Origin: Geminocystis herdmanii PCC 6308
GTDB taxonomy: Bacteria; Cyanobacteriota; Cyanobacteriia; Cyanobacteriales; Cyanobacteriaceae
Assembly (NCBI RefSeq): GCF_000332235.1
Contig: NZ_CM001775.1
Coordinates: 2,510,230-2,574,229 of the forward strand
DNA: 64,000 nucleotides
Direction of reading: 5' to 3'
This document shows, in pieces, positions 37,189 through 46,965 of the stretch. The notes under the pieces are model-generated. The model was not told where the DNA came from. It searched no databases and saw only the letters and a list, made by a program, of their open reading frames with translations. The first letter of the stretch is position 1. Each line of letters begins with the position of its first letter. A program made the position numbers and the translations under genes.

Positions 37189-38115
37189 TTAAAATTCGTT
37201 GGTGATGATATGTTGTAAAGCTGATTTTAGTTGGGGAAAACGAAAACTATAATTCATAACATCCATCGTTTTTTGAGGTAATACTTTTTGACCTTCTAAA
37301 ACTACTTTTGCTCCATCACCTAAGAGTAACTCTAAAGCAAAACTAGGTACAGGAAGCCATGAGGGGCGCTTTAGCACATCTCCTAACGTTTGACATAACT
37401 CATTCATAGTGACAGGATAAGGAGCAGTGGCGTTGAAAGTACCATTCAGGTTACTATCATTGAGGGCTTGGATGATCATTTCTACCACATCTTCTCGATG
37501 TATCCATGAAAACCATTGTTTCCCTTCCCCGATGGGTCCTCCCGCAAAAATCTTAAAAGGTGGTATCATTTTAGCTAAAGCGCCACCATTGCCTAATACT
37601 ATGCCTAAGCGAAAAATTACTAATCTCACGCCACTATTTTTGACTTTTTCGGCTTCTGCTTCCCATGCCTGACAAACTTCAGCGAGAAAATCCTTACCTG
37701 ATGGACTAATTTCTGTATAAGTTTGTTCTTCACTTGTACCATAAAAACCGATGGCGGAGGCGTTAATTAATACTTTTGGTTTTTGACTTGATTGCTCGAT
37801 CGAGCTTACAATAGTTTTAGTGCCTAACTGGCGACTATCAAGAATTTCTTGTTTATAACTATCATTCCACCTTTCAGCAATGGGCGCACCAGCTAAGTTG
37901 ACAACAGCGTCACAACCATCAATTTTCTGTTGCCAATCTCCCAACTCTTTGGGATTATAGTTAACAAATTCCAAGTTAGGTAATATTTTCGGAGAGAATG
38001 TAGCTCGAGCTTTCTCTATATTACGAGTTAAAATAATTATTTGGTTATCAGAAGCCAATTTTTCCACTAATTTTGTGCCAACAAAACCTGTCGCACCTGC
38101 GATCGCAATTTTCAT
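37189..38115 (-). CDS. TIGR01777-family NAD(P)-dependent epimerase-like protein
   Basis: 308 residues when started at the ATG at 38115, which puts the Rossmann motif IAIAGATGFVGTKLVEKL at the very N-terminus. An upstream extension to 38160 is in frame but unlikely. Other family features are NLAGAPIAERWNDSYKQEI, the YGTSEE substitute for the usual Tyr motif, FRLGIVLGNGGAL, and a C-terminal DUF1731-like region (LLLGDGAKVVLEGQKVLP). The family includes proteins linked to division or cell morphology, but the reaction is unknown. Confidence 0.85.
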   Translation of the reverse strand: MKIAIAGATGFVGTKLVEKLASDNQIIILTRNIEKARATFSPKILPNLEFVNYNPKELGDWQQKIDGCDAVVNLAGAPIAERWNDSYKQEILDSRQLGTKTIVSSIEQSSQKPKVLINASAIGFYGTSEEQTYTEISPSGKDFLAEVCQAWEAEAEKVKNSGVRLVIFRLGIVLGNGGALAKMIPPFKIFAGGPIGEGKQWFSWIHREDVVEMIIQALNDSNLNGTFNATAPYPVTMNELCQTLGDVLKRPSWLPVPSFALELLLGDGAKVVLEGQKVLPQKTMDVMNYSFRFPQLKSALQHIITNEF

Positions 38116-38238
38116 AAATTTTATACTTAATAAGGTGTTAATCAATAACTCACCCTGCAATGAATTACACGGCTAATATTTATCGTTCAATTTATTGAAC
38201 TTTTTTTTATTAATGATTCATTCTCTATTCTCTATTAA

Positions 38239-38553
38239 TTAAAGAGTTTTTTCTTTTTCCATTACTGCTTGACGAAATCCTAACACCACAAAAATATTTG
38301 ATAAAGTAAGGAAAAATTCCGCACCACCATGTAACCAATCTACGTTGGCTAAGGAAGTATGAAAATGAGTTTCTGCATAAATTCCTGCAGGAATGGTAAT
38401 CGCCACAAATAGCAATAACAGATAAAAACCCATTAACGCAAGTTTTGGAGTTTTCTTTGACTTGGTGAGAAACCATAAAAACCCTAGATAGGGAAATAGG
38501 GAAACCGCAAATAAAGTTTCTTTGCTGAAAAAACTGAGGGTAAAAGATTCCAT
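38239..38553 (-). CDS. DUF3593 membrane protein
   Basis: 104 residues with three hydrophobic segments (LFAVSLFPYLGFLWFLT, LALMGFYLLLLFVAITI and FFLTLSNIFVVLGF). It contains the TSLANVDWLHGGAE loop typical of DUF3593, a family found in cyanobacteria and plastid-bearing eukaryotes. It starts 3 bp after the stop of prxQ and so is probably cotranscribed with it. Function unknown. Confidence 0.8.
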   Translation of the reverse strand: MESFTLSFFSKETLFAVSLFPYLGFLWFLTKSKKTPKLALMGFYLLLLFVAITIPAGIYAETHFHTSLANVDWLHGGAEFFLTLSNIFVVLGFRQAVMEKEKTL

Positions 38554-38556
38554 GAT

Positions 38557-39093
38557 TTAACTCTGTAATTCTTGTAACTTAGACAATACCTCCTGAGAAT
38601 GAATAGCAGGGCGCACTCCCAAAAATTGAGCAACTAAAATGCCCTCAGGATTGATAATATAAGTATGACGGATCGATCGACCACTTAACCATGAACCATA
38701 AGCCTTACTAACCTTACCATCAGTATCCGCTAACAGAGGAAATTTTAAACCCTCCTCATCGCAAAATTCTTGATGAGAGTTAACATCATCCACACTTACC
38801 CCAATAATTTCCGTATTGATGTCGTGATATTGCATCAAATCTTTTTGAAATCTTTGAGCTTCAAGGGTACATCCGGGGGTAAAATCTTGGGGATAAAAAT
38901 ATAAAACTACCCATTTACCTTGATAATCGGTTAAAGAAATTTCTCCATCTCCCGTATTGCTGGATAAAGTGAATTGTGGTGCAGGTTGATTTAAAGGAGG
39001 TTGCACTCCCCCTAAAGCCAAAACAGGATTAACGAAACCGATGAATAAACAAATAATGACAGTTAATAGAATAGATAATTTAGAATTAATCAT
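38557..39093 (-). CDS. prxQ: Exported peroxiredoxin Q / BCP-type
   Basis: 178 residues. An N-terminal signal sequence (SILLTVIICLFIGFVNPVLA) suggests export to the periplasm or thylakoid lumen. The thioredoxin fold has the peroxidatic Cys in QDFTPGCTLEAQRF (about residue 75). A second Cys lies in HQEFCDEEGLKF (about 110), not at the +5 position used by many BCP proteins, so the resolving Cys is uncertain. It reduces peroxides with thiol donors. Neighbours are ndk upstream and DUF3593 downstream on the same strand. Confidence 0.87.
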   Translation of the reverse strand: MINSKLSILLTVIICLFIGFVNPVLALGGVQPPLNQPAPQFTLSSNTGDGEISLTDYQGKWVVLYFYPQDFTPGCTLEAQRFQKDLMQYHDINTEIIGVSVDDVNSHQEFCDEEGLKFPLLADTDGKVSKAYGSWLSGRSIRHTYIINPEGILVAQFLGVRPAIHSQEVLSKLQELQS

Positions 39094-39165
39094 AATTAAC
39101 AGGGAAGAATGAGAGGCTAGGAGATTAGGGAAAAAATTTTTTTATTACTTATTACTTATTAATCA

Positions 39166-39615
39166 TTACTCAAATAACCAAGGGTGCATGGCGTTTTCCC
39201 AAGAAACCAGCTCATCTTCCTTAAACCATAATGCTATCTCTCTTTGGGCAGTTTCGATCGCATCTGAACCATGAATAAGATTACGTCCAATATTAACACC
39301 ATAATCACCCCTAATCGTACCCGGTTCTGCAGCTAAAGGATCAGTAGCACCAATGATTTTACGAGCAGAAGCCACCACACCTTCACCCTGCCATACCATA
39401 GCCACCACAGGAGAAGAAACAATAAAATCCACTAAACCACTGAAAAAAGGTCTTTCTTTATGTACGTCATAGTGTTTTTCAGCCAATTCACGAGAAACAC
39501 TCATTAATTTTAAACCTACTAGGGTAAAACCTTTATTTTCTAAGCGTTTGATGACTTCTCCCACGAGATTACGCTGTACACCATCGGGTTTTACCATTAA
39601 AAAAGTGCGTTCCAT
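39166..39615 (-). CDS. ndk: Nucleoside diphosphate kinase
   Basis: 149 residues, the usual length. It transfers the gamma phosphate from ATP to other (d)NDPs via a phosphohistidine. The active-site His is in [14 protein letters not shown] (about residue 115). The N-terminus [20 protein letters not shown] is the standard signature. It lies just upstream of prxQ on the same strand (72-bp gap). An IS200/IS605 element lies upstream, with its left border roughly 120 bp before the start codon. Confidence 0.96.
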   Translation of the reverse strand: MERTFLMVKPDGVQRNLVGEVIKRLENKGFTLVGLKLMSVSRELAEKHYDVHKERPFFSGLVDFIVSSPVVAMVWQGEGVVASARKIIGATDPLAAEPGTIRGDYGVNIGRNLIHGSDAIETAQREIALWFKEDELVSWENAMHPWLFE

Positions 39616-39767
39616 AATGTTTCTATATCTTCAGAATTATAATTTTTCGATAATTTTATTGTCAATTGTCCCTGAGCAATTGTCAATTATCCCGTAAATT
39701 CTGGTATATTGATTTTTCTGTAAATTACGTGAACTACCCACACTGCACTTCGTGACAGTGTAGGCTT

Positions 39768-41141
39768 CTAGTATCTTTTAAGGACTGCTAGAACTTGCTT
39801 TGTGGTACTACCAGTCTTGGACTTGGTTATTTTCCCACTACGCCGATTTATAGTCAGGAACAGATCCAGCCCGACTCTTTTTATATTTATACTTGAATTA
39901 ATGTCACGATCAACCCTTATATCTTCAATAAGATCGTAATATTCTCGTATAGAACAATCAGTAAATACTATTTCATCACGATAAGAAAGGACTTGTGATG
40001 TATAAGCAGGATTGACTTTTATTACCACTGCACCAGCTTTTTCGGCTATGTACGACAGTATTTCATAAAAATTCCCAAAAGCCGCATCTAGCCAAGATTT
40101 ATTTAACCCTGACTTAGCAGATTGCCCATTGGGTAAGTATTTACCTTCAATATCTTTTTTGACTTTATTTCGTTTTGATAATCCTTTAAGATTCAAGTTT
40201 TCGACAAAGAAGACTTTTTTATCCGTACGAATTAAATTATGGGCTGTTTTGTAACCATGATCCTTTCTCGCTCTGGCTATTTGTTGATGTTTTTTACCTT
40301 CTTTTAAGGCAAGTTTTTTTCTCCCTTTACTACCTTTTTTCTGATGGTTTTTCAGGCGAGAAATCTTTGCTAATTCTTTTTGATGTTTACGAAAAGACTT
40401 GAGAGAAGGTAGTTTTTGTCCTTCAGAAGTAGCAAGATAATCATCGCCTGATAATACTGCATCTATTCCCATTGAATTATCCCAAGTTGGCACAATTTTA
40501 TCAGGTGTAAAAATAGGTACAGTAGGAGCATCTAAACACAAAGTACAATACCAACCATCAGCCTTTTTAGAAATAAGGATATTTTTAAGAGAAAAACCTT
40601 GAGGTAAACCACGATGTAGCCTAATTTTTAGCCATCCGTTAAGTTTTGAGCAAGACAAATAAAGCCAATCTTTCTCAACCCTTTTAATCTGAATGGCTTG
40701 AGCTTCTACCTTTAAAGTTCGATAACGACTTTTAAAACGTGGTTTACCGCTTCTTTTCCCATTACAATCACCTTTAATATACCTTTCAAAAGTTTGATCC
40801 ACCCTTTTTGATACGTCTTGTAAAGTCTGAGAAGGTACAGTAGATAAATCAAGTAATTCCCCTGAATGTTTTACTATAATTAAGTCTTTTTTCTTCTCAG
40901 GTAATAACTTTTTCTGTGAGTAAAAACTTGGTTTTTCTTTTAACTCCAATGGTGGGAGACTACATGAGATATAACAGCAGTCGCCACTTGGAATGACATA
41001 GTTACTACGATTTTCCTGCCACCAACGAAAACGATCTCCTAATTGCCAATTATACCAATACTGTGACACCCGTAACCAGTTATTTAACTGGCTTTTTTGA
41101 GGCACTTCAGGATAGCATCGGTACTGATAATTAAGGATCAT
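39768..41141 (-). CDS. tnpB: TnpB RNA-guided nuclease (IS200/IS605 OrfB)
   Basis: 457 residues. The N-terminal helical domain (YQYRCYPEVPQKSQLNNWLR) and the RuvC-like domain are both present. Candidate catalytic acids are Asp in SMGIDAVLSGDD (about 225), Glu in FFVENLNLKGLS (about 314) and Asp in RVDRDINSSINI (about 417). The CxxC...CxxC zinc finger of many TnpB proteins is replaced by YTSQVLSYRDEIVFTDCS, with a single Cys. A group of cyanobacterial TnpB proteins looks like this. Role: RNA-guided DNA cleavage that helps retain the element. Confidence 0.87.
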   Translation of the reverse strand: MILNYQYRCYPEVPQKSQLNNWLRVSQYWYNWQLGDRFRWWQENRSNYVIPSGDCCYISCSLPPLELKEKPSFYSQKKLLPEKKKDLIIVKHSGELLDLSTVPSQTLQDVSKRVDQTFERYIKGDCNGKRSGKPRFKSRYRTLKVEAQAIQIKRVEKDWLYLSCSKLNGWLKIRLHRGLPQGFSLKNILISKKADGWYCTLCLDAPTVPIFTPDKIVPTWDNSMGIDAVLSGDDYLATSEGQKLPSLKSFRKHQKELAKISRLKNHQKKGSKGRKKLALKEGKKHQQIARARKDHGYKTAHNLIRTDKKVFFVENLNLKGLSKRNKVKKDIEGKYLPNGQSAKSGLNKSWLDAAFGNFYEILSYIAEKAGAVVIKVNPAYTSQVLSYRDEIVFTDCSIREYYDLIEDIRVDRDINSSINIKRVGLDLFLTINRRSGKITKSKTGSTTKQVLAVLKRY

Positions 41142-41216
41142 TTATTTGATTACTGTATATTAGTGTTAATATAATTACTATCACTGATAATAACATAAAG
41201 AAAAAGAAAGTGTCAA

Positions 41217-41666
41217 ATGAAAAATGATTTTTATAGTCGAGGTAGATCCGTGAGTGACTTAAAAGCTCACCTAGTCTTAACTACCAAATATAGAAGAAAC
41301 GTATTTACAGCAGAAATGCTCACTCGTCTCCATGAAATCACTGAAGGCTTATTAGAACAGTGGGAATGTAGGTTGGTAGAGATAAACGGAGAAGAAGATC
41401 ATGTCCATATTCTTTTCCAATACCATCCTGCTATGGAATTAAGTAAATTTGTCAATAATTTTAAAAGTGTATCGAGTAGAAAATTAAGACAAGAATTTCC
41501 TGAACAAATCAAAAAGTTTTATGGTCAAGAAGTCTTTTGGAATAGTTCATATTTTATCGCCTCTTGTGGGGGAGTAACTATAACAACACTTCGTAAATAT
41601 ATCGAAAACCAGAGTCGTCCTGACTCATTAAACCCTGACGGTGACTCATCCCACGCCGAAACATAG
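41217..41666 (+). CDS. tnpA: TnpA Y1 (HUH) transposase of IS200/IS605
   Basis: 149 residues. The HUH motif is EEDHVHILFQ (about residues 61-70) and the catalytic Tyr is in TTLRKYIENQS (about 130). The N-terminus has SDLKAHLVLTTKYRRNVF, the family start. It performs single-strand transposition ('peel and paste'). The element border lies about 130 bp upstream of rpoC1, so the insertion may affect that promoter. Confidence 0.93.
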   Translation: MKNDFYSRGRSVSDLKAHLVLTTKYRRNVFTAEMLTRLHEITEGLLEQWECRLVEINGEEDHVHILFQYHPAMELSKFVNNFKSVSSRKLRQEFPEQIKKFYGQEVFWNSSYFIASCGGVTITTLRKYIENQSRPDSLNPDGDSSHAET

Positions 41667-41852
41667 TTGCTTTTTGATAGTGTTTACTGCGTGGGGCTTC
41701 TCACCGAAGAAGCTAAGTTGAGAAAATAAATAGCAAAATATCACAAAATAAAGTCGAAAAAATGATATTATGGATCTTCGTGACTAATAATTGCATATCA
41801 AATTATAAGCTAACGGAATATAATTAAAGGGTTGAGTAAGCTCGGAAATAGC

Positions 41853-43739
41853 ATGAATCATCAACAAGAGAGACAGTTCGACTACGTTAAAATTGGCATT
41901 GCTTCCCCCGATCGTATTCGAGAATGGGGACAAAGAACACTACCTAACGGTATTGTGGTAGGAGAAGTAACCACTCCAGAAACCATTAACTATCGTACCC
42001 AAAAACCAGAAATGGACGGGTTATTTTGTGAGAAAATTTTTGGTCCTTCCAAAGATTGGGAGTGTTGGTGTGGAAAATATAAAAGAGTGCGTCACAGAGG
42101 TATCGTCTGTGAGCGTTGTGGTGTCGAAGTAACCGAGTCGAGAGTTCGTCGTCATCGTATGGGTTATATTAAACTAGCCGCTCCTGTCACCCATGTATGG
42201 TATTTAAAAGGTATTCCCAGCTACCTGAGTATCTTGTTAGATATGCCTTTGCGGGATGTAGAGCAAGTGGTATATTTCAACTCTCATGTAGTTCTTGATC
42301 CGGGTAATGCGACAAACTTGAGCTATCGTCAATTACTATCGGAAGATCAGTGGATTGAAATTGAAGAACAAATTTATGCCGAAGATTCTCAGTTAGAAGG
42401 CATTGAAGTCGGTATTGGTGCAGAAGCGGTTGAACGTCTTTTACAAGAAATACAACTAGAAGAAGAAGCGGAAAAATTAAGAGAAGAAATTGTTAAGAGT
42501 AAAGGGCAAAAAAGAGCGAAATTAATTAAAAGATTACGCTTAATTGATAATTTTATCGCAACAGGTTCTAAACCAGAATGGATGGTTTTAAGTGTTATTC
42601 CAGTGATTCCTCCTGATTTGCGCCCGATGGTACAGTTAGATGGTGGACGTTTTGCTACTTCTGACTTGAATGATTTATATCGTCGTGTTATTAACAGAAA
42701 TAATCGTTTAAATCGTTTACAGGAAATTCTTGCTCCTGAAATTATTATCCGTAACGAAAAACGGATGTTACAAGAAGCCGTGGACGCTTTAATTGATAAC
42801 GGCAGACGAGGAAGAACGGTTGTTGGTGGTAATAGTCGCCCCCTCAAATCTCTTTCTGATATTATCGAAGGTAAACAAGGACGTTTCCGTCAAAACTTAC
42901 TCGGTAAACGGGTTGACTACTCTGGACGTTCGGTAATTGTAGTCGGTCCTAATTTGGAGATATACCAATGTGGTTTACCCCGTGAAATGGCGATCGAGCT
43001 TTTCCAACCCTTTGTGATTAACCGTTTAATCCGTTTAGGTATTGTGAATAATATCAAGGCGGCGAAAAAACTGATTCAAAAAGCTGATCCAAGTATTTGG
43101 AAAGTATTAGAAGAAGTTATCGCAGGACACCCCGTATTGTTAAACCGTGCGCCCACCTTACACCGTCTCGGTATTCAGGCTTTTGAACCTGTGTTAGTAG
43201 AAGGTAGAGCAATTCAGTTACATCCTTTAGTTTGTCCTCCTTTCAACGCTGACTTTGACGGAGATCAAATGGCGGTACACGTTCCTCTTTCGATCGAAGC
43301 ACAATCGGAAGCTAGATTATTAATGATGGCTTGTCATAATATTTTATCTCCTGCTACAGGAAAACCCATTATTGCACCATCTCAAGACATGGTTTTAGGT
43401 TGTTATTACCTAACCGCCGAAAATCCTGCCGCTGTCAAAGGTAAGGATACTTATTACGCCAATCTGGATGATGCTTTACGCGCCTATGAACAAGGTTTAG
43501 TGGATTTACACGCCTATATCTGGGTACGTTTTGAAGGAGAAGTAGATGGAGGAAAGGGTAGTAATGAACTCATTAAAGAAGAAACTTTAAGCGATGGTAG
43601 TGTTTGGAAATACTATCAAGGACATAAAGTAAGAGAAACTGCCGACGGTGAACAAATTGCCCAATATGTCCACACCACCCCCGGAAGAATCATCTATAAT
43701 AAAACCATTATTGATGCCTTAGATTTCGATTTAGTTTAA
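41853..43739 (+). CDS. rpoC1: RNA polymerase gamma subunit (N-terminal part of beta')
   Basis: 628 residues from the ATG at 41853 ([20 protein letters not shown]); a TTG 21 bases earlier is less likely. The zinc ribbon [20 protein letters not shown] (about 66-85) and the catalytic Mg-binding motif [13 protein letters not shown] (about 466) are intact. The cyanobacterial beta' is split into RpoC1 and RpoC2. Here rpoB is not upstream and rpoC2 is not downstream. Upstream is the IS200/IS605 element; downstream is an SH3b gene. Promoter must lie in the 130 bp after the IS. Confidence 0.95.
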   Translation: MNHQQERQFDYVKIGIASPDRIREWGQRTLPNGIVVGEVTTPETINYRTQKPEMDGLFCEKIFGPSKDWECWCGKYKRVRHRGIVCERCGVEVTESRVRRHRMGYIKLAAPVTHVWYLKGIPSYLSILLDMPLRDVEQVVYFNSHVVLDPGNATNLSYRQLLSEDQWIEIEEQIYAEDSQLEGIEVGIGAEAVERLLQEIQLEEEAEKLREEIVKSKGQKRAKLIKRLRLIDNFIATGSKPEWMVLSVIPVIPPDLRPMVQLDGGRFATSDLNDLYRRVINRNNRLNRLQEILAPEIIIRNEKRMLQEAVDALIDNGRRGRTVVGGNSRPLKSLSDIIEGKQGRFRQNLLGKRVDYSGRSVIVVGPNLEIYQCGLPREMAIELFQPFVINRLIRLGIVNNIKAAKKLIQKADPSIWKVLEEVIAGHPVLLNRAPTLHRLGIQAFEPVLVEGRAIQLHPLVCPPFNADFDGDQMAVHVPLSIEAQSEARLLMMACHNILSPATGKPIIAPSQDMVLGCYYLTAENPAAVKGKDTYYANLDDALRAYEQGLVDLHAYIWVRFEGEVDGGKGSNELIKEETLSDGSVWKYYQGHKVRETADGEQIAQYVHTTPGRIIYNKTIIDALDFDLV

Positions 43740-43748
43740 TTCCTGAGA

Positions 43749-43794
43749 TTCCCACAGTTTGTTTTCTCCGAAAATATTAAACAAGTGTGGGGAA
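43749..43794 (+). terminator. Stem-loop after rpoC1
   Basis: TTCCCACAGTTTGTTT pairs with AAACAAGTGTGGGGAA around a 14-base loop, 9 bp past the stop. Only a weak T-rich tail follows (ATTCTTAGG), so termination is likely but not certain. Confidence 0.65.
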
Positions 43795-43842
43795 ATTCTT
43801 AGGGAGGTGTTATAATTTCTGCGTAATTTAGATTAGTGAATT

Positions 43843-44316
43843 ATGAGTCCATCTAGCTTTTTCCAATTTATTGTTGGTTTCTTTTTAGGTATTATCTTAT
43901 TTGGTGCTGGAATCGCCGGAGGGGCTTATTTTTTCTTAACCAGTGTAGCGACAAATCCCCCTAAACATTTGTTTACGGAAGAAAAATCTACCCCAGAAAA
44001 AAAAGTAACTCCTAAACCAGAGGAAGCTAAAAAAGAAGAATCCCCGAAACCAGAGGAAGCCAAAAAAGAAGATTCTCCTTCGGAGACAGAAAAATTACCT
44101 GCTGGAGCATATAAGGCAAAGGTTACATGGTCAACAGGCTTAAGTTTAAGGGCTGAACCTAATACCAGTGCGGAAAGAGTAGGAGGAGTAGGTTACAATG
44201 CTGAAATTATTATTTTAAGCACCAGTGACGATAAACAATGGCAAAAAGTCCGTCTTCCTAATAGTGGGGAAGAAGGTTGGGTTAAGTCGGGTAACGTAGA
44301 AAAAATCAATGAATAA
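43843..44316 (+). CDS. Membrane-anchored SH3b protein
   Basis: 157 residues. One N-terminal membrane span (FIVGFFLGIILFGAGIAGGA). Next comes a charged linker with an imperfect 13-residue repeat (KPEEAKKEESP and KPEEAKKEDSP). The C-terminal bacterial SH3 domain (about 93-152) has TGLSLRAEPNTSAERVGGVG and EEGWVKSGNV. Likely exposed to the periplasm and binding peptidoglycan. Position after rpoC1 is probably independent because a stem-loop separates them. Confidence 0.78.
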   Translation: MSPSSFFQFIVGFFLGIILFGAGIAGGAYFFLTSVATNPPKHLFTEEKSTPEKKVTPKPEEAKKEESPKPEEAKKEDSPSETEKLPAGAYKAKVTWSTGLSLRAEPNTSAERVGGVGYNAEIIILSTSDDKQWQKVRLPNSGEEGWVKSGNVEKINE

Positions 44317-44320
44317 AGGT

Positions 44321-44539
44321 TTATAAAGTAACGTTAGGGAAAAGATAACGAGCTAAATTATCCAGACGCTTACTAATACCACTTACCTTTTCATCAAGTC
44401 GCCCAATATCTGTTTTTATCTCTGTTTTAAAGTCTGACAATTCTTTTGAAACTTGATCTATTTTGCCTTCTAACTTGTCCATTTTTGCCTCAAGTCTTAA
44501 TAAGACATCAGCAATATTAACTTCGATAATCTGATTCAT
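44321..44539 (-). CDS. Small coiled-coil protein
   Basis: 72 residues, almost entirely a heptad coiled coil (LLRLEAKMDKLEGKIDQVSK, DIGRLDEKVSGISKRLDNLA). Many cyanobacterial genomes carry similar short proteins of unknown role. It converges on the SH3b gene with a 4-bp gap. Confidence 0.55.
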   Translation of the reverse strand: MNQIIEVNIADVLLRLEAKMDKLEGKIDQVSKELSDFKTEIKTDIGRLDEKVSGISKRLDNLARYLFPNVTL

Positions 44540-44621
44540 TTTTTCCGCCTGAATTTGCTTTAATTTTAACTTTTGATATAGATAGCATCAATAACGATCG
44601 AGCCATTAATAAAACTTACTA

Positions 44622-45113
44622 TTATAAACATAAATCTAAAAGTTGACTTACGGTTAATTTTGTGATGGGATCAATCCATTGGGGTGCTATTTCCGCTAAA
44701 GGTATTAACACAAAAAGCCTTTCTCTCATTCTGGGATGAGGTATTTCTAATTTATCAGTTTTCATCACTACATCATTATAAAAAATTATATCTAAATCTA
44801 AAGTTCTAGCCCCCCATCTTTCTTTTCTTTCTCGTCCAAATTCCTGTTCGATCGAGCCTAAGTACATTAATAATTCTTGGGGTGAATAACTGGTTTTGAT
44901 GACGATACAACCGTTTAAATAATCAGGCTGGGGGGGACCCATCGGCTTGGTTTTATGCCATGTAGAACGCAAAATAACCTCAATTCCTTCACTATTTACT
45001 AGTCTATTCACGCTGTCGTTGAGAATACTTAAACTGTCTCCTAAATTACTTCCCAAGGCAATGGCACAATAATTTTTCTCTTTGTTAGGTTCGATCGAAC
45101 TATTCATACTCAA
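44622..45113 (-). CDS. folK: HPPK, folate biosynthesis pyrophosphokinase
   Basis: 163 residues. It transfers pyrophosphate from ATP to 6-hydroxymethyl-7,8-dihydropterin in the folate pathway. Signatures are AIALGSNLGDSL near the N-terminus, RSTWHKTKPMGPPQPDYLNG, and WGARTLDLDIIFYND with the two metal-binding Asp, followed by IPHPRMRERLFVL. Start at 45113 is the first ATG in frame; slight variation is possible. No other fol gene is adjacent. Confidence 0.92.
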   Translation of the reverse strand: MSMNSSIEPNKEKNYCAIALGSNLGDSLSILNDSVNRLVNSEGIEVILRSTWHKTKPMGPPQPDYLNGCIVIKTSYSPQELLMYLGSIEQEFGRERKERWGARTLDLDIIFYNDVVMKTDKLEIPHPRMRERLFVLIPLAEIAPQWIDPITKLTVSQLLDLCL

Positions 45114-45258
45114 TATATAGTAAACAAGAAAATAATTTTATCTTGATGAGGGTAAAAAATTAAAAATGAGATTTATTATGAAGATTATAACTAAATGCTT
45201 TTATAACTAATTATCCAAATTTGATATAATCCATAATTATTAATTAAATTCGATCGAA

Positions 45259-45576
45259 ATGAGTAATCCATTTATCGTGTTAGCAGGTAGATATAAAATC
45301 AAGCCCGAAAAAAGAGAAAGATTTTTAGAATTAGCCATGGCAGGACTTGAACCAACTCGTCAAGAATCTGGTAATATCAGTTATGCTTTTTTTGAAGAAG
45401 TGGGTATTCCTAACTCCTTTCTTTATTTTGAAGAATGGGAAAATAAGGAAGCCTTAATGTCTCATTTAAAACAACCTTATATTATCCCTTTATTAGATGA
45501 ATTTGCTGATTTAATCGAAACTACTGCGGATATAAAAATTTATGATGTAGCCCATTATTCTACGGGTTTAAATTAA
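45259..45576 (+). CDS. Antibiotic biosynthesis monooxygenase (ABM) domain protein
   Basis: 105 residues of the dimeric alpha-beta-barrel ABM/YgiN fold: FIVLAGRYKIKPEKRERFLE, QESGNISYAFFEEVGIPNSF, LYFEEWENKEALMSHLKQPY. Members are quinone monooxygenases, haem-degrading proteins or of unknown role. Nothing here identifies the substrate. Confidence 0.8.
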   Translation: MSNPFIVLAGRYKIKPEKRERFLELAMAGLEPTRQESGNISYAFFEEVGIPNSFLYFEEWENKEALMSHLKQPYIIPLLDEFADLIETTADIKIYDVAHYSTGLN

Positions 45577-45618
45577 TTTTTATCCAGTAAAATTTAGCTT
45601 GAATTTAGTCTAATAATT

Positions 45619-46797
45619 TTAAGATTTATTGTAAATAGTCAATCGATCGAGCTTTTGAGAGAACAAATTTTGAAAAGAAGATTGTCTTTCTTGTACTGTT
45701 TCAGGTCCAAAATTCCACAAACTTTCATAAAAGAAAAAACTCACTCCAGAAAAATCTTTTTCCCTTGTAGAATTAACCTGTTCATTAATTAAATCAAAGC
45801 CGATCGATCGACCTTTTAAACCAGATAAAATACCGATAGCTGTGGGAATATGATCTTTAGCTAATTGTAAATCTTTTTGAGCTAATTCTCTATTAAAAGA
45901 ATCCATATTATTACGGTAAATTTGGACAATTAATTCCTCAATTAAACCCTTTCTTTCCCACTTTGCCCAATCCATTAAAAACTCATTTTTAGAAAATTCT
46001 TGAGGGTTAGGGGATACCGATACAATTACATTATTTTTTACCTTTTTAATTAAGTGAAATAAAGTCTCCATATAATTAGTAATTTTGTCTGCTCTCCACT
46101 GTACCCACTCAGGATTTTTTTTGTCTAAAGGCGGTAATTTTCCATTGTGTTCTTGACGATATAATCCGACAGTATAATCATCATAGCCAAACTCCGAAGG
46201 ATAACCAAAATGATCATCAACTTGGATACCATCAATATCATATTTAGTCACAATTTCTAAGATTAAATCGGAGATAAAACTTTGTACTTGAGGATTAAGA
46301 GGATTTAACCACACTCTTTCATGGACATTTCCTTCTAACCAAATAGTACTGCCATCAGGTCTTTTTGTTAACCATTCGGGATGAAGTTTCGCTAATTGTG
46401 AATCCGCAGGCGCCATAAATCCAAACTCAAACCAAGGAATCACCGCCATTTTTTTATCGTGGGCTTCGGTGATAATTTCTGCTAATAAATCTCGGTTTTG
46501 TAATCCTTCTGTGGGATCAATTTTGATTCCTGTGATATTTTTTGCCACTTGACTAGGATATAAGGTATAACCCCAATTCCATACCGCAGGATATACGGTA
46601 TTAAAATTTAATTGGTGTAAAGTTTCGATCGAACTTTTGGTTTTTTCCTGAGAAAATAAAACATCACTATCAATATTGGTTAACCAAACCCCTCGAATTT
46701 CCCTATTTTTTAGGGATTGACTGTGGGAAAATTGACTGAAGCTATAAATAAAAATACAAGTAACAAAAAACAGAAAAATTAATCGCAGGAATTTCAT
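45619..46797 (-). CDS. GHL10-type glycoside hydrolase-like exported protein
   Basis: 392 residues with a signal sequence (LIFLFFVTCIFIYSFSQF). The rest is the DUF187/GHL10 TIM barrel: REIRGVWLTNIDSDVLF at the start, LNFNTVYPAVWNWGYTLYPS, AVIPWFEFGFMAP and IDGIQVDDHFGYPSEFGYDD, with acidic residues in the expected active-site region. It probably acts on cell-wall or extracellular glycans. Substrate unknown. Confidence 0.82.
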   Translation of the reverse strand: MKFLRLIFLFFVTCIFIYSFSQFSHSQSLKNREIRGVWLTNIDSDVLFSQEKTKSSIETLHQLNFNTVYPAVWNWGYTLYPSQVAKNITGIKIDPTEGLQNRDLLAEIITEAHDKKMAVIPWFEFGFMAPADSQLAKLHPEWLTKRPDGSTIWLEGNVHERVWLNPLNPQVQSFISDLILEIVTKYDIDGIQVDDHFGYPSEFGYDDYTVGLYRQEHNGKLPPLDKKNPEWVQWRADKITNYMETLFHLIKKVKNNVIVSVSPNPQEFSKNEFLMDWAKWERKGLIEELIVQIYRNNMDSFNRELAQKDLQLAKDHIPTAIGILSGLKGRSIGFDLINEQVNSTREKDFSGVSFFFYESLWNFGPETVQERQSSFQNLFSQKLDRLTIYNKS

Positions 46798-46965
46798 AGT
46801 AATAATTGAGGATGCAGAATTAAAACATCATAACTATAGCAATTAATCAATAAAATGAAGGATTTACCCATAATGGGAACAATTGAAAATAAATTGAATC
46901 TATATAACAAACTCGATCGAATTGATCGAGATTATTCAAACCTTAAATATAATTAAATAAAAATT

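Larger units (their letters stand above)
39735..41720. mobile_element. IS200/IS605-family insertion sequence
   Basis: Divergent tnpB (minus) and tnpA (plus) with 75 bp between their starts. The ends carry hairpins, not inverted repeats, as expected for this family. At the left, ACACTGCAC-TTC-GTGACAGTGT (39738-39764) lies just past tnpB. At the right, CCCACGC...GCGTGGG (from about 41650) is followed by GCTTCTCACCGAAGAAGC. The left hairpin is where a TnpB omega RNA would end. Borders are approximate because this family makes no target duplication. Both genes look intact. Confidence 0.82.

Noticed and set aside
42389-42847. A 152-codon open frame antisense to rpoC1
   Set aside because: Shadow of a highly conserved gene; no independent start signal or motif.
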